Counted from the stretch's first letter, positions 34,756 to 43,915 are shown. The stretch is DNA of 64,000 nucleotides from an uncultured Sulfitobacter sp. (GCA_947502265.1 CANMZB010000015.1:1-64000), one strand, 5' to 3'. Program-made: numbers and translations. Notes: generated from the sequence alone by a model not told the origin.

Positions 34756-35619
34756 CTACAACTTGCCCTCGGCCTGCCAGTCGCGCAACGTCTCGACGCC
34801 GACTTCGAAGTGCATCGAATCCTCGCGGTTATAAGTGGCCCCCCAATACCAGCCTTCCGCGTTGAACAGTTCGGCCAGCAGCAAAAGACCGAACTGGGTG
34901 CCGCCGTCGCCAAAGCCGTCCAGCCGCCCCTGAAGCTTTACGTCAATCGCCGTGCCCCATGAATGGTTCGACCATGACGTGCTGGATCCGCGAATAAGCC
35001 GTGCACAGAGCGCCCCGGCCGTGCCGAGCGCGTCGTGGATGTCCGGCTCGCTTTCTTTGAGCTGCGCCACGATCCTCTCAAGGCTTTCAAGCGCCGGTTT
35101 CAGCATTGTCACCCTGATCGGGCCAACCTGCCGCGTCTCCAGCAGCGCCTTGAGGTGCGGTTGCGTGACGCCACTGCAATTCACCGTCTTGGTGCTGCGC
35201 GGCACGCCCAGAATTTCAAGCATGATCCGGTTGCGGGGTTGGGTGATGCCCTTGTTGAAACGCGCCTTGGCCAGCTTCATCACTTCGGTCATCGCTTCGG
35301 TGCCGTCGTGTACTTCTTCTTCGGCGAGCGGCGGCGTCAACACCATTGGCGCAGCACCTAGTGACATAGGAGTCGCGGTGGCCCCAAGCGCGACCTCCTC
35401 GGCGAGCCGCTTCATCTCGGCCTGCGCGTCGCGCAGCTCCGAGCGCAGCGTATCAATTTGCACGCGCAATTGCGCTGTCTGCGCCTCGTTACGTTCCAGC
35501 CGTAATTCGGTGCTGCCATCTGCGGTTTGCAACAGCGCCCCCACAACAGCCACCGCAATACCCGCCATCACAAGGCCGATCGCGATGATAATAGGACCGA
35601 TCAGCGTACCTTCCCGCAT
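34756..35619 (-). CDS. Membrane-anchored M15-family peptidoglycan peptidase (TagX-like)
   Basis: This 287-residue protein has an N-terminal helix (6-30), a coiled coil (~38-75) and a C-terminal peptidase M15 domain. The zinc site is intact: His219 and Asp226 in SNHSWGTAID, and His270 in DSMHFEVG. M15 enzymes are D-Ala-D-Ala carboxypeptidases or L,D-endopeptidases of the cell wall. TagX, an M15 L,D-endopeptidase in Acinetobacter T6SS, opens the wall for the apparatus; this gene is a candidate for the same role because it lies between the phosphatase (2-base gap) and the hybrid TssL/M (3-base gap). Confidence 0.85.
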   Translation of the reverse strand: MREGTLIGPIIIAIGLVMAGIAVAVVGALLQTADGSTELRLERNEAQTAQLRVQIDTLRSELRDAQAEMKRLAEEVALGATATPMSLGAAPMVLTPPLAEEEVHDGTEAMTEVMKLAKARFNKGITQPRNRIMLEILGVPRSTKTVNCSGVTQPHLKALLETRQVGPIRVTMLKPALESLERIVAQLKESEPDIHDALGTAGALCARLIRGSSTSWSNHSWGTAIDVKLQGRLDGFGDGGTQFGLLLLAELFNAEGWYWGATYNREDSMHFEVGVETLRDWQAEGKL

Positions 35620-35621
35620 TG

Positions 35622-36374
35622 CTATCCCTCACCTGCGAAAACCGAAACGACAGAAACATTATCCGGTGCACCGCCGTCGAGGGCGGCAATCACCAATGCA
35701 TCGCACACCGCTTCGGGCGTGGTGGCGGCCAGCATATGCCTTGTGATCGCCTGATCATCCAGACAGGCGGTCAAGCCGTCGCTGCACAAAAGCAATCTGT
35801 CGCCAGCAACCAGCGGCACAGAGGCTGCGTCGATCTCGACCTCCGGCACCACGCCGATGGCGCGGGTGATCACATGGCGTTCGGGGTGGTGCGCGCGCTG
35901 GTCATCGCCCAACAGACCCTGATCCACCATGTCCTGTACCACCGTATGATCGCGCGTCAAAAGCCGCAGTGACCGGTCACGCAACAGATAGGCGCGGCAA
36001 TCACCGACCCAGACGATGGTCGCGGTAGAGTTCTGCACCAACATCACCACGACCGTTGATCCCATCTGCCCTGCTTTGGCGGATCGGGCCAGAATATCCG
36101 CGTTTGCTTCACAAAGCCGCGCGCGCAGCGCCTGCGCGGCCCTTGTATCGTCCAGAACATGGGTCAGTTTTTCGATTACGATATCGGAGGCCACATCACC
36201 GTGACCGTATCCGCCCATGCCGTCCGCAACCGCCCAAAGCACACCCGAAGGATCGGTCAGGATTGAATCCTCGTTGCGCTCGCGAACGAGTCCTTTGTGC
36301 GTCAGACCGGCCCCGAAAAACTGGGGTACTGCGCCCGGAAACAGCGGTGGCACACGGGTTATTGGCGCGGGCAT
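35622..36374 (-). CDS. PP2C-family Ser/Thr phosphatase of the T6SS control pathway (PppA-like)
   Basis: This 250-residue protein has all PP2C motifs: RNED (Asp36), VADGMGGYG with metal-binding Asp51, GSTVVVMLV, WVGDCRAYL, CSDGL and GAPDNVSVV. It is soluble and has no extra domain. In characterised T6SS, PppA reverses the PpkA kinase phosphorylation and so shuts off or recycles the apparatus. First gene of a - strand operon with the M15 peptidase and the TssL/M hybrid. Confidence 0.92.
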   Translation of the reverse strand: MPAPITRVPPLFPGAVPQFFGAGLTHKGLVRERNEDSILTDPSGVLWAVADGMGGYGHGDVASDIVIEKLTHVLDDTRAAQALRARLCEANADILARSAKAGQMGSTVVVMLVQNSTATIVWVGDCRAYLLRDRSLRLLTRDHTVVQDMVDQGLLGDDQRAHHPERHVITRAIGVVPEVEIDAASVPLVAGDRLLLCSDGLTACLDDQAITRHMLAATTPEAVCDALVIAALDGGAPDNVSVVSVFAGEG

Positions 36375-36526
36375 CTTTTCCCGCCGATCAGTTCGGTTCC
36401 GGTCCCACGAGACCGGAACCGTTGAAAATATACATATGAACTCTCAAAATAGGCTGCTTTTAAACTGTTTTGATGTTACCTTAGGTTAGGTGCCTCGCAA
36501 AATCATTTTTATCATAGGTCCAACTC
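36375..36526. promoter_or_regulatory. Divergent promoter region between the phosphatase operon and the OmpA gene
   Basis: A 152-bp AT-rich stretch lies between divergent starts. It contains AT-rich runs such as AAAATATACATATGAA but no -35/-10 pair I would assign firmly. Confidence 0.4.
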
Positions 36527-37159
36527 ATGCGCATTGCCTTGCCCGCCGCCCTCGCTGTTTTCAGTCTGCTTGCCGCCCCTCTTGCGGCGCAAGAAGACCT
36601 ATCTGTTGACGCGCTGACCAAGATGTTCGAGCGTCAGAAAGAGGCATTCAGCGAAGCCAGCTCCAACCCTCTGGGCCAGTCTCGCGGGCTCAAGCTTGTC
36701 ACGGTCGAGGATGCTGCGGCACCCGGAACGGCGACCACTGTAACGGCACAATCGGGTCAGGCACCCGCCGACCCGAACAAGCCTGTTGTCGCGACGCCGG
36801 TGGTGTTCGGGCAGCTCGATCCCGAGTTGCAGGTCAACCTGCGCATTACGTTCGGCTTTGATTCCGCTGCGCTTTCCGATGCGGAGAAACCCAAGCTCGA
36901 CAAGATGTGTCAGGTTCTGCAACAGAGCGACATCAATCTTGTGCGCATCGTGGGTCACACCGACACGTCAGGATCGGCAGAATACAACGAACGTCTTTCG
37001 ACTCTGCGCGCGCAGGAAGTCGCGCGGCATCTGACAGACAGCTGCGGAATCAGCGCGACACGGCTTCAGACCATCGGCATGGGCGAACGGTTCCCCGCCA
37101 ACACAGCAAACAGCCGCGCCGATGAAAACCGCCGCGTTGAATTTCAGGCATTGAGCTAA
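36527..37159 (+). CDS. Secreted OmpA-family peptidoglycan-binding protein
   Basis: The 210-residue protein has a signal peptide (MRIALPAALAVFSLLAAPLAA). After a linker of ~80 residues comes a C-terminal OmpA-like domain (~98-205) with the family blocks LRITFGFDSAALSDAEKPKL, IVGHTDTSGSAEYNERLS and RADENRRVEF. It probably binds peptidoglycan in the periplasm. Because TssL already has such a domain, this one is likely an accessory or free periplasmic protein, possibly part of the T6SS locus. No lipobox. Ends the T6SS region. Confidence 0.88.
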   Translation: MRIALPAALAVFSLLAAPLAAQEDLSVDALTKMFERQKEAFSEASSNPLGQSRGLKLVTVEDAAAPGTATTVTAQSGQAPADPNKPVVATPVVFGQLDPELQVNLRITFGFDSAALSDAEKPKLDKMCQVLQQSDINLVRIVGHTDTSGSAEYNERLSTLRAQEVARHLTDSCGISATRLQTIGMGERFPANTANSRADENRRVEFQALS

Positions 37160-37184
37160 AGCCGAACGGGCCAGAGGTTTCATT

Positions 37185-37253
37185 CCGCCAAAGGCGGTAT
37201 TTCCTTTCTACCATACTCACGGCGTCCCTTGCCCTGCCGGCATGGGTGCCGGC
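37185..37253 (+). terminator. Two hairpins downstream of the OmpA gene
   Basis: The first is a 5-bp stem (CCGCC/GGCGG, AAA loop, 37185-37197) followed by a T-rich stretch (tatttcctttct). The second is a perfect 7-bp stem (GCCGGCA/TGCCGGC, 37236-37253) with a TGGG loop. The first is the better terminator candidate. Confidence 0.5.
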
Positions 37254-37431
37254 TTCTATGTCGAAGGTGAAAGCGTGATTTGCTGCTGCCTTCGGTAAAA
37301 CATGGCGTAACAAGGGAGCCAGGTGCGTTGGGCCCGAGCGCCCCGTTAACAAAATCACATCCGAATGAAATGTCTGACTTCAAGGGGGGCGCCTGTGCGC
37401 GGGGCGGCGCCTGGGAATATGTCTTGACCGA

Positions 37432-37469
37432 AAAGCTACCACACAGTAGATATACTGAAGAGTAGCTTT
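37432..37469. promoter_or_regulatory. Operator site A: two-box palindrome upstream of the enolase-family gene
   Basis: Boxes CTACC-ACAC-AGTAG (37436-37449) and ATACT-GAAG-AGTAG (37452-37465) have centres 16 bp apart. Flanks AAAGCTAC and GTAGCTTT form a perfect outer dyad. It ends about 65 bases before the ATG at 37535. One of five similar sites in the island. Confidence 0.8.
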
Positions 37470-37534
37470 AATATCCAGACAGGTTGCACGCTGTGCTGTG
37501 CGACCTGTCCTGCAAATGAAAAGGATCGGACATC

Positions 37535-38758
37535 ATGACCGGCAAGGCCATTATCAGCGATGTGAAAACATTTTCGTGCAGCAATTCCTGGCGGAATTAT
37601 TATTTCCTGAAAGTCACGTCCAAGGACGGGTTGTCCGGCTGGGCCGAGTTCGACCAGAACTTTGGCTCGCCAGGGGTGGAGGAAATCATCACGCAGATCG
37701 GCCATCGTTTGATCGGTCAAAGCGCGATGAACCACGAGCATATCCGCGAAGACCTGCGCAACGTGACGCGCCCCGGTCAGGGCGGTGTCGTCGGGCAGGC
37801 GCTTGGGGCGATTGAAAACGCACTGCTGGACCTCAAGGCCAAGACGCTGGATGTGCCGTGCTATACGCTGTTGGGCGGCAAAATCCGCGATGAAATTCGC
37901 GTGTACTGGTCGCACTGCGTTTCCTACCGCACCCGGACCGAGCATTTCAGCCCCCCGATCACCGACATCGAAGGGGTGAAACAGATCGCCCGCGAAGTGG
38001 GCGAGCGCGGGTTTACGGGCTTGAAGACCAACCTGTTCCGCTATGATGAAAACGACAAGATCAGCGGCTGGGCCCCCGGTTTTGGGTCACAGTTCGACCC
38101 TGCGCGTAATGTGGAGCGCGGTCTGCGCAAGGATCTGCGCCGCCATCTGGAAACCATGCGCGAAGCGGCCGGACCGGATATTGATATCCTGCTGGACCTG
38201 AACTTTAACGCGCGCACCGAAGGCTATATCGAGCTGCTGCGCGAAATCAACGATATGGATATCTTCTGGGTCGAACTGGACACGCTGGACCCAGAAGCGA
38301 TGGCAATGATCCGCGACAAGAGCGCCCATCCGATTGCGGGTCTTGAGACGTTGATCGGTTTGCACCAGTTCCTGCCGTTCTTCCGTGCGGGTGCTGTGGA
38401 TGTGGCCATCGTGGACACGCCGTGGAACGGTGTGTGGCAGTCGATGAAGATCGCCGCCGCTGCGGATGCCTATGAGGTCAACGTGGCCTGCCACAACTTC
38501 TATGGCCATCTGTGTACCATGATGAACGCGCACTTCTGCGCCGCTGTGCCGAACCTGCGGATCATGGAAACGGATATTGACCGGGTGTCGTGGGACAAGG
38601 ATATCTTTACCCATGTGCCGGAATTCAAAGACGGCCATCTGATCATGCCCGACCGCCCCGGTTGGGGGACAGAGCCGATCGAAGAGGCGCTGCTAGACCA
38701 CCCGCCGGTCGAGCAGAACATGTACAAGCGCGTTCCTGTGAACCGCGTCACGACCTGA
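37535..38758 (+). CDS. Enolase-superfamily (mandelate racemase/muconate lactonizing) protein, probable sugar-acid dehydratase
   Basis: The 407-residue protein has the N-terminal capping domain (TFSCSNSWRNYYFLKVTSKDG ...) and a beta-barrel with three acidic metal ligands: Asp221 (LLDLNFN), Glu247 (FWVELDT) and Glu271 (AGLETL). Lys164 (FTGLKTN) and the His pair around VACHNFYGH (320, 325) are candidates for the catalytic acid/base. Family members abstract a proton next to a carboxylate; many dehydrate aldonic or uronic acids. First gene after operator A. The substrate cannot be predicted. Confidence 0.85.
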   Translation: MTGKAIISDVKTFSCSNSWRNYYFLKVTSKDGLSGWAEFDQNFGSPGVEEIITQIGHRLIGQSAMNHEHIREDLRNVTRPGQGGVVGQALGAIENALLDLKAKTLDVPCYTLLGGKIRDEIRVYWSHCVSYRTRTEHFSPPITDIEGVKQIAREVGERGFTGLKTNLFRYDENDKISGWAPGFGSQFDPARNVERGLRKDLRRHLETMREAAGPDIDILLDLNFNARTEGYIELLREINDMDIFWVELDTLDPEAMAMIRDKSAHPIAGLETLIGLHQFLPFFRAGAVDVAIVDTPWNGVWQSMKIAAAADAYEVNVACHNFYGHLCTMMNAHFCAAVPNLRIMETDIDRVSWDKDIFTHVPEFKDGHLIMPDRPGWGTEPIEEALLDHPPVEQNMYKRVPVNRVTT

Positions 38759-38791
38759 TTTTACGCTGAACCGTCCGGGAGGGTGACTTGA

Positions 38792-40399
38792 ATGGCTGAA
38801 ATTAACGAACCTGTGGACGTATTGATCATCGGCGGCGGCGCCTCGGGTGCCGCCGTTGCATGGAGCCTTGCGGAAACCAAGATGCACATCGTTTGCCTTG
38901 AGCAAGGTGAATGGAGCAAGAACGAGGAGTTTCCAAGCACCGGACGGGATTGGGAAGCGCGTCAATATGGCGATTTCTCGATCAGTCCGAACCGGCGTAA
39001 TCTGCCGGCGGACTACCCCATCAACGAAGACGATTCCCCGATCAAGGTCGCGAACTTTAACGGTGTGGGGGGCGGTACGATCCTGTATGCGGGTCATTTC
39101 CCGCGATTCCACCCTTCGGACTTTCGCGTCAAAACTCTGGACGGTGTGGCCGACGACTGGCCGATTGATTACGCGACGCTTGAGCCGTTTTTCGAGTTGA
39201 ACGACAAGATGACCGGCGTTGCCGCCCTTGCGGGTGATCCGGCCTATCCGCCGAAACCTGCCGTGATGCCGCCGCTGCCACTGGGGGAGTCGGGCGAGAT
39301 TATCGGCAAGGCGATGAACAAGCTGGGCTGGCACTGGTGGCCGTCCGATGCCGCGATCAACACACAGGAATACGAAGGCCGTGCGCCCTGCATCAATCTG
39401 GGCCATTGCGGATCGGGCTGTGCGCAAGGCGCGAAAGCGACGACCGACGGCACCTATTGGCCCGAGGCGATCCGCGCACGGGTTGAAGTGCGCGACCGTT
39501 GCCGTGTGCGCCGGATCGAAACCAACGAAGATGACATGGCAACAGGCGCTTATTACGTCGACTCTGACGGGGTCGAGCGGTTCCAACCTGCCGAGATCGT
39601 TATCATTGCGTGCAATGGTATCGGCACGCCGCGCCTGCTGCTTAATTCCGCATCGGAACGGTTTCCCGACGGGCTATGCAACTCCAGCGGGATGGTCGGC
39701 AAGAACCTGATGTTCCACCCCTATTCACAGGTGCGTGGCCATGTCGACGAAAAGCTGGAAGGCTATATGGGGCCGCGTATCGGCACCTGGAGCATGCAGT
39801 TCTATGAGACCGATCCCGAACGTGATTTCAAACGCGGATACTGCTATCAGTTCTCGCGCGGGTATGGGCCGGTTGCGACGGCGGTGAACGGCATGGCCGA
39901 CGGGTTGATCCCGTGGGGCGCGGGGCATCACGATGCTTTCGGGCGAATGTTCGATCACTCTCTGGGCATGCTCGCAATCTGTGAAGACCTGCCCGAAGAG
40001 ATCAACCGTGTTACCATCGACCCCGACCTCAAAGACAGCGACGGCATTCCCGCGCCCAAGATCACCTACAGGTTAAGCGAGAATTCAAAGCGGATGCTGG
40101 AGCATTCCGTGGCGCGCGGCACCGAAATTCTTGAGGCTGCGGGTGCGCGCGACATCACCTCCAAGTCCCTGTTTGTCGGTGCCGGATGGCATCTGATGGG
40201 CACCGCACGGATGGGCACGGACCCGAAAACATCTGTTGTCAATGAATGGGGGCGCAGCCACGATGTGCGCAACCTGTTCATCGTGGACGGCAGCGTTTTT
40301 GTGACCTCTGGCGGGGTGAACCCGACATCCACGATTCAGGCGATTGCGCTGTATATCGCGGACCAGATCAAAACCCGTATTTATGAACTGTTCGATTGA
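38792..40399 (+). CDS. GMC-family FAD-dependent oxidoreductase
   Basis: The 535-residue protein has an N-terminal dinucleotide-binding motif (VLIIGGGASGAAVAWSLAE, ~10-28), the family stretch GVGGGTILYAGH, a Cys-rich piece (PCINLGHCGSGCAQGAK), and the C-terminal GMC domain (GWHLMGTARMGTD ... DGSVFVTSGGVNPTSTIQAIA). Such enzymes oxidise alcohol or sugar hydroxyls, with electrons often passing to a membrane chain when a small partner is present. The following gene is such a partner candidate (3-base gap). No signal peptide seen. Confidence 0.88.
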   Translation: MAEINEPVDVLIIGGGASGAAVAWSLAETKMHIVCLEQGEWSKNEEFPSTGRDWEARQYGDFSISPNRRNLPADYPINEDDSPIKVANFNGVGGGTILYAGHFPRFHPSDFRVKTLDGVADDWPIDYATLEPFFELNDKMTGVAALAGDPAYPPKPAVMPPLPLGESGEIIGKAMNKLGWHWWPSDAAINTQEYEGRAPCINLGHCGSGCAQGAKATTDGTYWPEAIRARVEVRDRCRVRRIETNEDDMATGAYYVDSDGVERFQPAEIVIIACNGIGTPRLLLNSASERFPDGLCNSSGMVGKNLMFHPYSQVRGHVDEKLEGYMGPRIGTWSMQFYETDPERDFKRGYCYQFSRGYGPVATAVNGMADGLIPWGAGHHDAFGRMFDHSLGMLAICEDLPEEINRVTIDPDLKDSDGIPAPKITYRLSENSKRMLEHSVARGTEILEAAGARDITSKSLFVGAGWHLMGTARMGTDPKTSVVNEWGRSHDVRNLFIVDGSVFVTSGGVNPTSTIQAIALYIADQIKTRIYELFD

Positions 40400-40402
40400 G
40401 CC

Positions 40403-40879
40403 ATGATAGATAATTCAAACGATACCGCTTTGACATTTGACGCCGCGCAGCGCGAGGTCTTGCGCCTTGTTGCGGGTGCTATCATTCCACCCGCGCCGGA
40501 GCGCAACATGCCCGGTGCCGACGATCCTGCCATTCTGGACGATATCGTCGCGTCGGTCGGGCGTGATGCGGACGATATGCACAGGGCGTTGGGTTTGCTG
40601 GGTGCGGCGGGACAGGGGGATGCATTGCGCGAGACGGCGCCGGGGTCTGTTCTGGCGCAGTTTCGCGAGGCGCATCCGGCGCTTGCCGGTGTTCTCTCGC
40701 TTGCGATTGCACAGTGTTACTACCGTGATACGCGCGTGATGGTTGCCATCGGAATGGAGCCGCGCGCGCCCTTTCCCAAGGGCTATCCGTTGAATCAGGG
40801 CGATTGGTCGCTGCTGGACCCGGTGCGCGCCCGTGGCCCAATCTACCGCGCGGCAAAAGAAGAAGGAACACCCACATGA
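40403..40879 (+). CDS. Small partner protein of the GMC oxidoreductase (gluconate dehydrogenase subunit 3-like)
   Basis: The 158-residue protein has the pattern LRLVAGAIIPPAPERNMPGADDPAI, similar to the N-terminal part of gluconate 2-dehydrogenase subunit 3 proteins, which pair with GMC catalytic subunits. The rest is helix-rich with no clear motif. Gene order (large GMC subunit, then this, 3-base gap) supports the assignment. There is no Tat signal, which classic subunit 3 proteins usually have. The stop overlaps the next gene (ATGA). Confidence 0.6.
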   Translation: MIDNSNDTALTFDAAQREVLRLVAGAIIPPAPERNMPGADDPAILDDIVASVGRDADDMHRALGLLGAAGQGDALRETAPGSVLAQFREAHPALAGVLSLAIAQCYYRDTRVMVAIGMEPRAPFPKGYPLNQGDWSLLDPVRARGPIYRAAKEEGTPT

Positions 40880-41790
40880 GCACGGACACAGCCCGACGCC
40901 CGCGTCGTGCACGAACACAATGGGGCGATCTTGCCGTCAGGTGGAGCTTCATGCTGCCCACCATCGTGCTTTTGATCGCGGTTCTCGCCTATCCGATCTG
41001 GTATACGATCGAGATCAGCTTTTCATCGTTCGATATGATGACATTCGGCGCGGGCGAATGGATCGGCTGGGAAAATTATGCGTATGTGATCGAGGACTAC
41101 CGGTTTTGGGAGTCGCTTTGGGTCACGCTCGTGTATCTGGTTTTTGCGCTGCCGATCCAGATCGTTCTGGGGTTCGGCATTGCCTATCTGATCAACGCCG
41201 AATGGGGCGGGCGCGGGTTGCTGCGGGCGCTGTTCATCATTCCGATGGTGGTGGCACCCGTGGTTGCAGGCGGCATCTGGCGGATGCTGCTTGACCCGAT
41301 CTGGGGTGTGGTGAACTGGGCTTTCGGTCTGGTGGGCCTCGGGCCGTTCGACTGGTTCGGTGATCCCAATCTGGCGATGGCCACGATTATCATCATCGAC
41401 ACATGGCGCTGGACTCCGTTCATCGTTCTGATCGCAACCGCCGCCCTTCTGGCATTGCCGCGTGACGTCTTCGAGGCGGCCAAAATCGACGGCGCGGGCC
41501 GGTGGGCCACGCTTTGGTCTGTCGCGCTGCCCTTGTTGGCCCCCATCATCGCAGCAACTTTTGTGATCCGTTGGCTGGGCGCGGTCAAGATGTTCGACAT
41601 CGTTCTGGCGTCCACCCTTGGCGGGCCGGGCAAGGCGACCAGCGTGATCAACCTGTTTATCTACGAAGAAGCGTTCCGGTCTCTCAACTTTGCGGAATCC
41701 TCCGCAATGGCGATGATCGTTCTCGTCCTGACGATGCTGCTGACGGGTGTTTTCCTCATCGGCAGCCGCAAACTGGAGAAAATGTATTGA
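40876..41790 (+). CDS. ABC transporter permease, carbohydrate type (MalF-like)
   Basis: The 304-residue protein starts at the ATG overlapping the previous stop. It has six membrane segments, beginning with LPTIVLLIAVLAYPIWYTIEISF. The conserved permease loop is EAAKIDGAGRWATLWSVALPLLAP, which contacts the ATPase. The family takes up sugars, polyols or glycerol phosphate. The second permease, the ATPase and the binding protein follow in order. Confidence 0.9.
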   Translation: MSTDTARRPRRARTQWGDLAVRWSFMLPTIVLLIAVLAYPIWYTIEISFSSFDMMTFGAGEWIGWENYAYVIEDYRFWESLWVTLVYLVFALPIQIVLGFGIAYLINAEWGGRGLLRALFIIPMVVAPVVAGGIWRMLLDPIWGVVNWAFGLVGLGPFDWFGDPNLAMATIIIIDTWRWTPFIVLIATAALLALPRDVFEAAKIDGAGRWATLWSVALPLLAPIIAATFVIRWLGAVKMFDIVLASTLGGPGKATSVINLFIYEEAFRSLNFAESSAMAMIVLVLTMLLTGVFLIGSRKLEKMY

Positions 41791-42647
41791 CCAGCATCGA
41801 CACATCCACCCCAAGGCGGCGGCGACGCTCGTTGAGCCACGGTGCGCGCATCGCGGGGGCCATTTTCATCAGCGTCCTGTTCCTGTTTCCTGTTTTCTGG
41901 ATGGTCCTGACATCGTTCAAGGAACAGGCAGATATCTTTACCACGCCACCCAAACTGTTCTTTGATGCCACAGTGCGCACCTATACCGAATATTTCACCC
42001 GCGCCGACATTCCTCAACGGTTGCTGAACACCGTGATCGTTGCGACGGGGGCGGGTATTCTGTCTATCGTGGTTGGCACGTTGTCGGGGTATGCGCTGGC
42101 ACGGATCAGGCTGCGCGGGGCTGCGACCTTTGGCGTTCTGATTCTGATGTCACGCGGCGTGCCGCCCATCGCGCTTGCGGTGCCGATGTTTCTGGTCGCG
42201 CGCAACATGGGGCTGACGGACAAACACATCACCCTGATCCTAGCCTATTGCACGTTCCTGATCCCCTACGTCATGTGGCTGATGCGCAGTTTCTTCGTTT
42301 CGCTTCCCAAAGAGCTGGAGGAATCCGCGATGATCGACGGGTGTTCGCGATTTGGCGCGTTCTTCAAGATCATCGTGCCGATTTCGATGCCGGGCATTCT
42401 GTCGACGCTGATCTTCAGCATCATCCTTGCGTGGGAGGAGTTGTTGTTCGCGCTGGTCCTGACAAGCCGCGACGCCGTGACGATCCCCGTGGCGATTGCC
42501 GGAATTGCCGGTGACACAGAGACGGGTGCCAACTGGGCCGCGCTGACTGCGGTGGGCACGATCACCGTTATTCCTGTCGTTGTCTTTGCGCTGCTCGTCC
42601 AGAAATGGCTGATTCAGGGCCTTGCTGACGGGGCAACCAAGGGGTGA
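41787..42647 (+). CDS. ABC transporter permease, carbohydrate type (MalG-like)
   Basis: About 286 residues from TTG 41787, which overlaps the previous stop and has GGAG eight bases upstream; the longer open frame before it is antisense-style overlap. Six membrane segments (first: ARIAGAIFISVLFLFPVFWMVL). The EAA loop reads EESAMIDGCSRFGAFFKIIVPIS. The TTG start could limit its expression relative to the first permease. Confidence 0.88.
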   Translation: MTSIDTSTPRRRRRSLSHGARIAGAIFISVLFLFPVFWMVLTSFKEQADIFTTPPKLFFDATVRTYTEYFTRADIPQRLLNTVIVATGAGILSIVVGTLSGYALARIRLRGAATFGVLILMSRGVPPIALAVPMFLVARNMGLTDKHITLILAYCTFLIPYVMWLMRSFFVSLPKELEESAMIDGCSRFGAFFKIIVPISMPGILSTLIFSIILAWEELLFALVLTSRDAVTIPVAIAGIAGDTETGANWAALTAVGTITVIPVVVFALLVQKWLIQGLADGATKG

Positions 42648-42708
42648 GCGCCCCACGTTTTTATTCACACATGCCATCTGGCGCACCCTCCCCAAGGAGT
42701 TTTTACAC

Positions 42709-43779
42709 ATGAGCACACTCGACATCAAAGACGTGCACAAGTCATACGGCGCGATCGACGTTATCCACGGCATCTCACTGAATATCCAGGACGGAGAATT
42801 TGTGGCGCTTGTTGGCCCGTCGGGCTGTGGCAAGTCGACATTGCTGCGCATGATTGCCGGACTTGAAGAAGTCACCCAAGGCGACATCGCAATCGGGGAG
42901 CGGACCGTGACGGATCTGCCGCCGAAAGCACGCGACATCGCGATGGTTTTTCAGAACTACGCGCTTTATCCGCACATGAATGTGCGCGACAACATGGGTT
43001 TCGCGCTCAAGCAGCGCCGCACGCCGAAGCCCGAGATCCGCCAGCGGGTCGACGATGCGGCACGCATACTTGGCCTTGAGGCGCTGTTGGACCGTAAACC
43101 GCGCGCCCTGTCGGGTGGTCAGCGCCAACGTGTCGCCATGGGCCGCGCGATTGTGCGCAATCCCAATGTGTTCCTTTTTGACGAACCGCTGTCCAATCTC
43201 GATGCCAAACTGCGCGTGCAGATGCGCTCCGAAATCAAGGAACTTCACCAGCGCCTTGGTACGACGACGGTTTATGTGACGCATGACCAGATCGAAGCAA
43301 TGACATTGGCCGACCGTGTTGTCGTGATGAACGGCGGCGTGATCGAACAGGAAGGGCCGCCGCTGGAGTTGTATGACCATCCGAAATCCGTGTTCGTCGC
43401 AGCGTTCATCGGGTCTCCTCCGATGAACTTCCTTGAGGGGACAATCCAGAACGGCGATGTATTCAAGCTGGACGACGGCACCGCACTGAAACTGCCGAAA
43501 GGCGATCCAAAAGGACGTGAGCGCATCACCATGGGCGTGCGCCCCGAGCATTTCGAGCTGACGGATGCCGGATGGCCCGCGACTGTTTCGGTGGTCGAGG
43601 CGACCGGATCGGAGACGCAGATCACCGCGCGGATGGCTGGAAAAATGATCCGCGTTCTGGTGCGCGGACGCACCGATGTAAAAGCGGGCCAGACCATTCA
43701 TCTAAAGGCGTCACCCGAGCTGATTCACATGTTCGATCCCGCGCCGATCCCCGATGTCGCGCTGGAAGAGGATTATTGA
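42709..43779 (+). CDS. ABC transporter ATP-binding protein (MalK/UgpC type)
   Basis: The 356-residue protein starts at ATG 42709, preceded by AAGGAG. Walker A is GPSGCGKST, the signature LSGGQRQRVAMGRAIV, Walker B VFLFDEPLSNLDA, and the switch His lies in VTHDQIEAM. The C-terminal ~120 residues form the MalK-type OB domain (MGVRPEHFEL...). It powers the two permeases. Confidence 0.93.
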   Translation: MSTLDIKDVHKSYGAIDVIHGISLNIQDGEFVALVGPSGCGKSTLLRMIAGLEEVTQGDIAIGERTVTDLPPKARDIAMVFQNYALYPHMNVRDNMGFALKQRRTPKPEIRQRVDDAARILGLEALLDRKPRALSGGQRQRVAMGRAIVRNPNVFLFDEPLSNLDAKLRVQMRSEIKELHQRLGTTTVYVTHDQIEAMTLADRVVVMNGGVIEQEGPPLELYDHPKSVFVAAFIGSPPMNFLEGTIQNGDVFKLDDGTALKLPKGDPKGRERITMGVRPEHFELTDAGWPATVSVVEATGSETQITARMAGKMIRVLVRGRTDVKAGQTIHLKASPELIHMFDPAPIPDVALEEDY

Positions 43780-43808
43780 CAGGCGATAAAGTGAATTGTT
43801 GACATATG

Positions 43809-43839
43809 CGACTGAGTAGTAGCTATTACTGATAAGTAG
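43809..43839. promoter_or_regulatory. Operator site B: two-box palindrome upstream of the ABC binding protein
   Basis: Boxes CGACT-GAGT-AGTAG (43809-43822) and TTACT-GATA-AGTAG (43826-43839) have centres 17 bp apart. It ends 77 bases before the ATG at 43916. The ABC binding protein can thus be expressed separately from the ABC subunits upstream. Confidence 0.75.
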
Positions 43840-43915
43840 CATGGTATGAGTATCACGATTCTACCTGCCGGGGGGAGGCCCGGAGAACCGAGTATAACTG
43901 AGGAGGAGATCAGGA

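Larger units (their letters stand above)
37160..37534. other. 375-bp boundary region between T6SS locus and catabolic island
   Basis: No ORF here is convincing. The first 95 bases hold two hairpins (listed separately). A GC-rich stretch near 37386-37412 contains two GGCGCC palindromes 17 bases apart. The last 100 bases carry the regulator site at 37432-37469 and the ribosome site of the enolase-family gene. No insertion-sequence end, tRNA or att-like duplication seen. Confidence 0.5.

Noticed and set aside
37254..37431. GC-rich stretch with GGCGCC palindromes as possible attachment site
   Set aside because: No tRNA, integrase or repeated flank is visible in the window; short GC palindromes are common at this base composition.
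41502..41786. N-terminal extension of the second ABC permease
   Set aside because: Would lie entirely within the first permease gene in another frame and lacks membrane character; TTG 41787 with GGAG upstream fits better.
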